Positions 56,141 through 64,000 of a stretch of 64,000 nucleotides of DNA are shown in pieces. The stretch's first letter is position 1. Each line of letters begins with the position of its first letter. The stretch is from Pollenia angustigena (lineage: Eukaryota; Arthropoda; Insecta; Diptera; Polleniidae), in assembly GCA_930367215.1 (NCBI GenBank), contig OV884056.1, positions 41,850,308-41,914,307 of the forward strand, given 5' to 3'. The translations under genes and the position numbers were made by a program. Below the pieces are notes generated by a model. That model was given only the letters and a program-made list of their open reading frames with translations. It made no database searches and was not told where the DNA came from.

Positions 56141-57921
56141 CCCAATAAAAAATTTTATCATTTTGCGAAGCACTATAGTACCTTTATAAAGGTACATTTA
56201 AAAAAATATAAGCACAGTTATGCGCTACGCAACAAGACATACAGAAATGCAGTAAAGTAAGTGAAAGAACTCTCAACAACTTTTATAAAAAAAAAATTAA
56301 AATTCAAGTGCTACGGCATTCCCTTACTACAAAGCAGGTTTGTAAGGGAGAATACTTAAAAATAAAAAATTGCTTCAAAGTGGGAACTCGCCATATAAAA
56401 TTCATGTCTTCCTTAAGCGCAATGGTAAGCGAAACTCTTATGTTTCTCCCTTACAAACATGCTCCGTTGGAAGCTCCATTTTTTATTGGGCTGTATTTCG
56501 TACATAATGGCAAGGTCCAAGCATTATAATGAAATAAAAGTTACATTAAAATCATAGCTTCATGTATGTTCTATATAACTTTACTTTCATAACCGAAAAA
56601 TGGATAACTCGTTACCTCAGTATTTTATGCAACAATCTGGCTGAATTTGGAATGAAAATTGTAAAGGAGCATATTTGATATAAATATTACGAATCAATAT
56701 CTGGTGTCCTCGGAAATCTAATTGCAACAGACAGACAGACAGACGGGCATCGTTAAATAAACTTCGCTAATCATAAGGACCCAGAATATATATAATTTAT
56801 AGGGTCTACGATCAATATTCTGGAAATTACAAACGGAACGGCCAACTTATATTTATATGCCCTTTGCACATGTGGTGAAAGCTATAAAAAGTACCAAGCT
56901 TAATAACGACTGAGTAATTTTCGGCACTTTAAGAACAAAAGTTTTTAGAATTCAAACAACTTGTTTACTACAGATTATTTCATTTCAAGCTTATAAAATG
57001 TGTACTTTTCTTTAACATATTATTGTTTAACCTTAAGTACTATTTAAGTGCTTGTTTTGTCTAATTTGTTAAGACCTTTCAACAATAGTATCAGATTTTA
57101 GTAATAAATCTATAATCGAAATTAAAAACAATTTAATTATTTATTGTAAACAAAATGCTTAACATTGTAAGTAAACATTATTGATACTTTTGAAACAATT
57201 TTTTATATTATTGGACATTTTGGTACCTTTTTATTTTAGATTTAAGCCTAATAATGGAAATGGTGTAATGGAACACTTAACTGACCAAATTTTGCACTTT
57301 TCATAGTTTGATTTTGTTGTTTGATCTCTGTTTCCCTCTTCGCTTTTCAGTTTCTTTTTTTGTTTACAAAATATTTTTTTTCCATAAACCTTAATTGCCT
57401 TAATTTCAGCACAAGATCAGGAATCAGACCACCACCAGTGTGTGTGTGTTGTTTTAATAATGAAAGAAAATACAATTTTATTACGGTTCTTTTTCAGAAC
57501 AATAACAACATTAATGACAGCTTTAAAATTTAATTAAGCGGTCGCTATAAGAGAGTACTTTAGGTAGGCTTGGAAAAACGGTACAGGATTTATTAAACAA
57601 ATAGTACTAAATTATATTTGTTTTTTTATAAATTCTTAAAGCACTCAGGTACTTAGGTATTTTTGGTACTTTATGACACTTAGTACAATAAAGTTTGATG
57701 AAATTAGCAAAAAAAAAAAAAGTACTTTTTATTTAAATATTTTAGGAACTTTTTTGAAATAACGCTTTTTATGTGTATTTAAGTATCAGCTGTTTTAAAG
57801 TACGAAAACTAAAGTTTTCCTGGTACGAAAGTACTAAATAAAAATTACAGATTACAGTGTAATTAAACGGTCGCTGCAGTAAAGTACTTTAGGTTGACTT
57901 GATAAGTGACACAGGATATAC

Positions 57922-58174
57922 ATATATCTGTGGCATTTTGACAAAACATCTTAAGTCAAGATAAGACAGCAAAAAAGTTTAAAAAAACTCGGTGAAAAAA
58001 TCATTTTAATTAAAAAATAAAATAAACCAAAATTAAATAAAAATTTTGTTAATAATACAAAATTTTAAAACCGTTAATAAAAATGTTTTTTGAATTAAAA
58101 TTCGTATGACTAAAAACATTTTTTTCAACTTTTTAAATTTGACTTAAAATGTTTTTTCAAAATGCCACAGATAT
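57922..58174. mobile_element. MITE with ATATCTGTGGCATTTTG termini
   Basis: ATATCTGTGGCATTTTGACA AAACATCTTAAGTCAA and its inverse TTGACTTAAAATGTTTTTTC AAAATGCCACAGATAT. 253 bp, A/T-rich, non-coding. Confidence 0.85.
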
Positions 58175-58454
58175 AAATTGTACCAAATTACCATTGGCAT
58201 TCGATTGGTACACCATCCTTATTATTATAAATTTAATTTAAGCATTCATATGCTTTTAGTACTCAAGATTTTTGGTACTTTTTGACACTTAGTACAATTA
58301 AGTTTAATAAAATTAGCAAAACAAAAGTATTTTTAATTAAAATATTTTAAAAGCTAAAATGTTTTAGTGACAAAAGTACTGCAGATATAGAAATGATAAA
58401 CTTTTTAGTAATAAGGACATTGTACTGTAAAAGTACTTATGGTACTTATTTAAT

Positions 58455-58671
58455 CGAATCGCGAAGTGCAGAAAGGGAACTACATACTTCAAAACAGTCA
58501 TTTTGAGATAATCAATTAAAACAGTGTAGTTGATAATAATAAATGCAAGTTTTAAGTTCTTAGCTCGCAGTTGGGAGAACTGAATTTAAATTGACACCTT
58601 TTTCACTGGTTTCTTTGCAAATACTCAAATAAGTTACATGAAGTAAATGTTAGTAGTTCCCTTTCTGCGTT
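58455..58671. mobile_element. MITE with GCAGAAAGGGAACTAC termini
   Basis: The ends GTGCAGAAAGGGAACTACAT and GTAGTTCCCTTTCTGC are inverted (16 bp). Non-coding inside. Confidence 0.7.
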
Positions 58672-59574
58672 AAGTGATTTAATTAAGTATTGGTTGTTTT
58701 AAAGTGGGAAAACTAAAGTATTTCTACTACAAAAGTACTAAATTAAAATTAGTTCTATAAACTAATATAATAATAAGTACTTTTAGTACAAAAACCTCTT
58801 TCTTCTATTAGGGAAATTTTGTGCAAAAAAATCCTTTTCAATTTTGTGATCAAAAATGGCATTGACAAGTATTTTCTTCTTTCGGGTTAAACACTGATTC
58901 TGTCGTTTTTTTTTTTTTTTTCTTAAAATGTAAAAAAGTACTTTTTATATGTACATTTCAAAAAAGTTACATTATTGTTGCCTTTGCTAAAATAATGTAG
59001 ATCTTATTGTAGCGTCGTACTATTAAATATTTGTGATACTTTTTTTTGAAACCATGTTAATAAGTTTATTTTTGTTTTAATAGAAATTTGATAAATTGTG
59101 TAAATAAATCGCTTTGTTTATAATAAAAATATCACAGTAGCTTTTTTAAATACATATTTAGAAGATTAAGTACTAAAATCAAGATTTTAGTAAACAGATT
59201 TCAAAGATATGAGTGAGTTGGAAAGAAAAATATACAATTTAAGATAAAAATCAATTCATCATATTTTGAGTACACAAAAATGTATAAACAACACATAAAG
59301 ATTTCTGGTCAATACTAAAAACTGAATAAGAGAATTGAGAGATTTTGAAGGTTTCTTTGCAAAAATAAGCATCACTAACTTTTAATTAGAATATTTAAAG
59401 TACGTTTTCTTATTATCCGAAAAAAGAAAAAAGTTACCAAGGTTGAGTTTAAGGTTTTAAAAATTCACAAAACTATTTTCAATTTGGAAAAAATTGATAT
59501 ACAACACTGTTAAACACACAATACTTGGGGGAAATCGATAAATGTCTGGTACTTTTTTGAAATTGTATCAAAAA

Positions 59575-60790
59575 TAGGCGCTGCGAAATATGGCCCCAAA
59601 AAAACTTTAATAGACCCCAATACTCCAAAAAAATTAAAATAGCCCTTAAAATAAAATGAAAAATTACCAAAATTTTGGGCTCCACGAAAAGCCCCCCAAT
59701 GAAATAACGCCCAGGAAATAACCCCCAATGAATTAAACCCAACCCCGAAAAATAGAAAATAACACCCAAAAGCAGTGAATGAAATAACATCGAAAAATAA
59801 ATGAAATAAGCCCCAAAACGAAAACGAAACAACCCCCAATATTTGGAAGTTATTTCATATGAAATAACACCCAATGATGAAAATGAAATAACCCCCAATG
59901 AAATAAACCCCATCAGCAACAAAAATTAAATTATACCCAAAATTCATAAAAGAGGATTTCATGAAGTCAATATGGACCAACAGCAAAGTCGCAAAATTAT
60001 TGAAATGAATCGTGTGGAGGCCCGCAGGCGTCTTCTTCATAATAAGGATATATTCGGTTCAATAATATTGCTGCAGTTATTTTACCCGCCCGTAGATCCT
60101 TGTAGCCCTGCTCTTTTTTGCAGTTCGGAAGATAATTTGCCTTTTACGTTTGGCCTTTACACAACTACCTCCACTGTTTAAATATAATTGTTTTTCACTT
60201 AAAGAATATAGCAAATTGCTATTTCTTCGTTTTCCACCAACATTTTCGAATTCCATTTTTTTAAATATTAACACGAGATGATGTAAAGCGTCCGAACTTC
60301 GATGCACAACTGAAAATATTTTATGTTTAACAACAACTCAACTCAACATGCAAGGCAGATTGTACTCATATGTTGGCACTGTTATTCCAAAAAACAGTTA
60401 CTTGAATATTCTCAAAAAAAAAAAGGAAAAAGATCAAACTAAGCAAATGAAATAACCCCCAAAAACAAACAGCTTTAAAAATGAAATAACCCCCGAATAA
60501 AAAATTAAATAACACCCAAATTAAACACGCTATGAAACAAGCCCCGAATTTGAAAATTATTTCATAATTTGAAAACCCCAAATGAGGAATGAAATAATTC
60601 CCAAAAAAAATGAAAAACGGTCCAAAATAATTGGGAGTTATTTCATACAAAATAACACCCAAAAATGTATGAAAAAAAATTGGGGAATATTTCATTTCTC
60701 GCTTGGGCGTTATTTTATTGGGGAGCTTTTCGTGGAGCCAAATTTTGGGGTAATTCTTCATGACGAAAAGTCATCTCGAAATTTTAAATG
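59575..60790. mobile_element. foldback element built from GAAATAACCCCCAAT-like units
   Basis: The left arm (about 59575-59935) and right arm (about 60440-60790) contain many variants of GAAATAACCCCCAAT, forward in the left arm and both forward and inverse in the right. The outer parts are true inverted copies: CAAAATTTTGGGCTCCACGA AAAGCCCCCCAATG on the left; TTGGGGAGCTTTTCGTGGAG CCAAATTTTGGGG on the right. A unique centre (59940-60440) has two short overlapping open frames I do not recognise. The large open frames in the arms are repeat translations. Confidence 0.8.
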
Positions 60791-61146
60791 TATTTTAACC
60801 CCAAAAAAGTTTAAACTAATAAAAAAAAACATTTAAATCCCAAATTTAAAATTCCTCTCCCCTAAATAGTTATACAGTTTTGGTTTGAAAAATTACACGA
60901 TTGATAGCGTGGTTGGTCCTTTGGTCGGTCGCAAGGATTTTTTCCTCAATAGTATAACGGACACTGGTTTCGCTAACTTAAGCTTAACAACATAGATGTT
61001 TAGATGTTACGTTTTTAGTTTCAAGCCACAAGCTAAAATTAGACGTATAAAGGCCTAGTTACTCATACGTAAATGTTGCGGGTTGAAATGTTTGCAGAAA
61101 AATTGTCAAAAAAAAAACTTCTTATAAATTTTAGCTTTTGTTATTT

Positions 61147-61772
61147 CGCTCATTTGCTGCAACATCGTCATAACTCCAAAAAATAAGTTTTGCAGAAAAC
61201 GGCTTTAAGGTTCCTAATTCACACATAAAATAATGGAAAAAGAAAATTTTATTTTTCTTTCAAAAGTTGAGCTTACAATATCTTTATATGAACTAGGGAT
61301 GCCAAGCGGGAAATCCCGAATCCCGATTGGCAAATCCCGAATCCCGAGATTTATTTTTATTAATCCCGTGATTTTTTATATATCAACTTTTGTGTACAAA
61401 AATTTTCGCTTTTATTGAATTTTTATACTCTATACAAAAAAAAATTATTAAAAATTTTATTTGAGTTGTATTTTTAATTTTTATAATTCTTATTTTTCTT
61501 TTTTAAAAATATATGTTATATATATAAACCTTTTGAAAATTCATAAATTAATAAAAAAAAGTGTTGTTAATTTAAAAAAAAAAAATACTGAAAAATTCCA
61601 AATTCCGGGATTTTTGGATCCCGAATCCCGGGATTTTCTAAAATCAATCCCGATTGGCTTCCCTAATATGAACTAATACCCACTTCATAAAACACCTGAT
61701 TTACTATCCATTAGTGATATTAAGTCAAAATTTGAGTTTATTGACTTATGACGTTGTTGCAGCAAATGAGCG
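61147..61772. mobile_element. MITE related to 5020-5226, split by a hAT-like insertion
   Basis: CGCTCATTTGCTGCAACATC GTCATAACTCC on the left and TTATGACGTTGTTGCAGCAA ATGAGCG on the right. Removing 61294-61665 and one copy of its duplication leaves an element of about 246 bp, near the 207 bp of 5020-5226. Confidence 0.8.
61294..61665. mobile_element. non-autonomous hAT-like element with perfect 8-bp duplication
   Basis: The ends TAGGGATGCCAAGCGGG and CCCGATTGGCTTCCCTA are inverted, flanked by ATATGAAC on both sides (61286-61293 and 61666-61673). The subterminal regions repeat AATCCCGAATCCCG several times. 372 bp, no transposase. Confidence 0.92.
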
Positions 61773-62274
61773 ATTTGTGCATTTTGTATACAAATATAAA
61801 AGGAAAACGTTGTGTGCATCGATCAAATGTTTGCTCCGTATATTTACAAACATTAAGATCTTTAACAGCTGAAACGTAAAAAAAGGAGAAAAATTTTAAT
61901 TTTATCAGGTTCATCCGCGACGCAACGTCACGTATGACTACTACAAAAAATCTCGGAAAAATCGAAGAAAATTCCGAATTTATTAGTTAAAAGTTCATTT
62001 TAGGCTATTTTTCGACAAAACATTCCTAATATCTCTACTAAAAATAAAATAAATTGGTATAAATACAGAGATTTTGAAAGGTGATCAAAATACCTTTCAA
62101 ACAACCTCTATAATTCTATCAGATTTCATAACGAATTTAATTAAATTATTCTATGTATGTATGGAAAATATCTATTTTGAAATTTCACCAAAAAAAAATC
62201 GTTCCATACAATTTGACCCGCCCTGCTATATATATATAATTTTGGTAGAGAAAACGGGAAAGCTGAACCGCAAC

Positions 62275-63310
62275 CAGGGTTACCGTTGGATATTTTCGAA
62301 AAGGGTCACAAAAAGGGGATTTTCCAGAAAAAGGGGTAAAAAAAAGGGTATTTCAATAAAAAACAGCCAATTTTTGTAAGCAGTATTTACCATTTAAATG
62401 AAAATAATAAGACCAAATTTTTTTTATAAGCAAACAAAAAAATAATATTTCAGGTAGGAAGAGCTCAAAAAACTTAATTTTTTTATGGAATGCTCTGTCC
62501 TGTTTTAAACACCTGACAAAAAGTTTATTCTTTATCATTATAGCTAATTTGTTATTACTTTTTATGTAATTTTCCGAGTAAGCGATGTCAAATAAATTTT
62601 AGTGTTTGGTTTAAATTTTGTAATCGTTCGCAAATTGTAACCATTTTCTCGATTAAAGCGATTTTTTTCCTGTAAGTGTCAGATTTTTTAAAGCTTTTAC
62701 GATTTTTAATAAATATAAGACTTTGCTATCATACCGCTGTTACCAAATATTTGCGAATTTCCGCTAATTTAGCAATTTTTACCTCTTGTTTTCATTCCTG
62801 TTAGGGCACTCTCAACACTGTCGATTCAAAAGGGGGCGAAAAGTTTAATACATTTTGCCATTATTAAGGGCGAATTTTTTTGAATAAAACATGCTACTGT
62901 TTAAGAGAGCAAAACACCAAATTGCATTTTTTTAATAAAATGTCAAATTTTTGTTTTAAAAAGAAACCACCGTAAAAAATAACAAATATTTATATGAGTT
63001 ATGTTTGCTTTTAGGGAAATTATACTTTACTATCAAAAATCAAGGGGAAGAAACCATGGAATTGTAAGTTTATAGTTTGAGTCTGTTCCATATCAAGCAA
63101 TGCTTATTTCGAAAACATTTGTTTAGCACTTCTGTTCCGCAGTGTTGACAAAAAACTAAATGTGAGAGCTATTTCCAAAAAAGGGTCAAAAAGTGTCACA
63201 AGATAGGTGATAATGATACAAAAGTATAATTTAAAAAAAGGGTCATAAAAGGTATCAACACCGTCGAAAAAGGGTCAAATTGATACTTAAGTATCACAAC
63301 GGTAACGCTG
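62275..63310. mobile_element. non-autonomous hAT-like element rich in AAAAGGGTC words
   Basis: The ends CAGGGTTACCGTTG and CAACGGTAACGCTG are inverted. The flanks ACCGCAAC and ACCACAAC agree at 7 of 8 bases (8-bp duplication). AAAAAGGGTCA-type words are clustered in both subterminal regions. No transposase is visible in the 1036 bp. The inside shares CACCAAATTGCATTTTTTT with the hairpin at 3458-3671. Confidence 0.82.
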
Positions 63311-63829
63311 ACCACAACGTATACATCTACGAGGCCTTAAGTCTTAAACTCAAATTTAACTATTCAATATAAAAATAATTTTTATGAAACATATTTAAGA
63401 GCAACATCAAATTGTTTTTTGATTTTACATTCCGTGCGACATTGTTTACCCCGCAAATGTATCTACTACACCCATCTTCTGTTTCATGAAATATTTCTGT
63501 GCGAAGTGTGTTTTTTAGTATTTTAAGTACTAAATTTTCGATTGCTTAAAATTTGCAGAAACATTAAGGAGTCCTGGAGTCTTTTGAAAAAAATTAGCGA
63601 TTTAGATCATAAACAACATTTTAAAACTTTGGTGATAACACAGGCCGACAAATTTGAAATGCATAGACCAGCAGCCGCATTCTGTAATTCGCTTAGCTAA
63701 AGCTAAATCTCGATCGCTAAAATGACTTAGAGAATACAAAATTTCAAAATTTTTATCGATGACATTAAAAGTTAAAATTGCGATAGAGATTTAGCTAAAG
63801 GCTTGAGTTGAGCTGAGTCCGAATCGGTT

Positions 63830-63960
63830 CTCAGATTTTCTGCCTGTCCCACGATGTACAACGAAAATTTTGTTCGCTTAAATTACATTCAAAACAAAAA
63901 AAATAAATATTTTAAAATTTATTCTTATTAAAATATATTCGCTTTGAAAACCTCTCGCCA
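63830..63960. repeat. degenerate MITE of the GCCTGTTCGTCGAT family
   Basis: CTGCCTGTCCCACGATGTAC and GTTCGCTTAAATTACATTCA AAACAAAAAAAA match one half of 34276-34416; the other half is eroded or deleted. Confidence 0.5.
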
Positions 63961-64000
63961 TATTCGAAACGTTGTAACTGCGCGAATTAATCCGTTTCAT

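Larger units (their letters stand above)
54879..56830. repeat. repeat family B shell with insertions
   Basis: It begins AACAAGTAAAAGTGCTATAT TCGGCTTAGTCG and ATATACCCTTCACCATG, and ends near GGACCCAGAATATATATAAT, after ACAGACAGACAGACGGGCAT. Inside are a two-unit tandem repeat (55213-55448), a MITE (55490-55585) and a mariner relic (55600-56140). Confidence 0.6.
57531..58800 (+). repeat. direct repeats around GTACTTT-rich sequence
   Basis: TAATTAARCGGTCGCT...AAGTACTTTAGGT occurs at 57531 and 57860. ATTTTTGGTACTTTTTGACA CTTAGTACAAT occurs at about 57657 and 58267. A third segment (GTTTTAAAGTGGGAAAACTA AAGTA, 58700) parallels 57790. It has been interrupted by two MITEs (57922-58174 and 58455-58671). 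Confidence 0.7.

Noticed and set aside
59479..60761. Open frames of 131-147 codons rich in Gly/Phe/Trp
   Set aside because: They translate the GAAATAACCCCCAAT-type repeat (minus strand GGGGGTTATTTC), so the pattern is repeat-driven.

Overview
The window is AT-rich, intron-containing animal DNA crowded with transposable-element relics. The only convincing host gene is a two-zinc-finger GATA transcription factor on the minus strand (43334-54010). Its C-finger and exon layout match insect serpent (srp). The mariner, jockey-like, hAT, Helitron and MITE relics, together with the srp match, suggest a fly, most likely a calyptrate (blowfly or house-fly type) with a large genome. That species guess is inference.

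Layout. Positions 1-41840 lie downstream of the gene. I see no host gene there, only mariner, LINE, hAT and Helitron fragments, many short inverted-repeat elements (several with clean target-site duplications), long hairpins, tandem repeats and a 1.35-kb direct duplication. Positions 41840-43333 are plain A/T-rich DNA that probably holds the srp 3' UTR. Positions 43334-54010 hold seven srp coding exons: 54010-53611, 50314-50098, 45840-45668 (4A, N-finger), 45244-45111 (4B, no finger), 44974-44810 (C-finger), 44749-44578 and 44418-43334 (terminal, Q/H/N-rich). Positions 54011-64000 are upstream: probably the first coding intron or 5' flank, again full of repeats. The exon with the start codon was not found and is probably beyond 64000.

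How the gene works. Exons 4A and 4B start and end in identical phase. Using exactly one keeps the frame; using both or neither runs into a stop codon. This matches the Drosophila srp strategy of making a two-finger protein (SrpNC) and a one-finger protein (SrpC).

No CRISPR, operon or other prokaryotic system is present, and I found no convincing undescribed protein system. The most unusual structures are the frame-locked exon pair, a foldback element built from a motif like GAAATAACCCCCAAT (59575-60790), a palindromic AACAGTTATT hairpin array nested in another element (15478-16132), and several elements inserted inside older ones.
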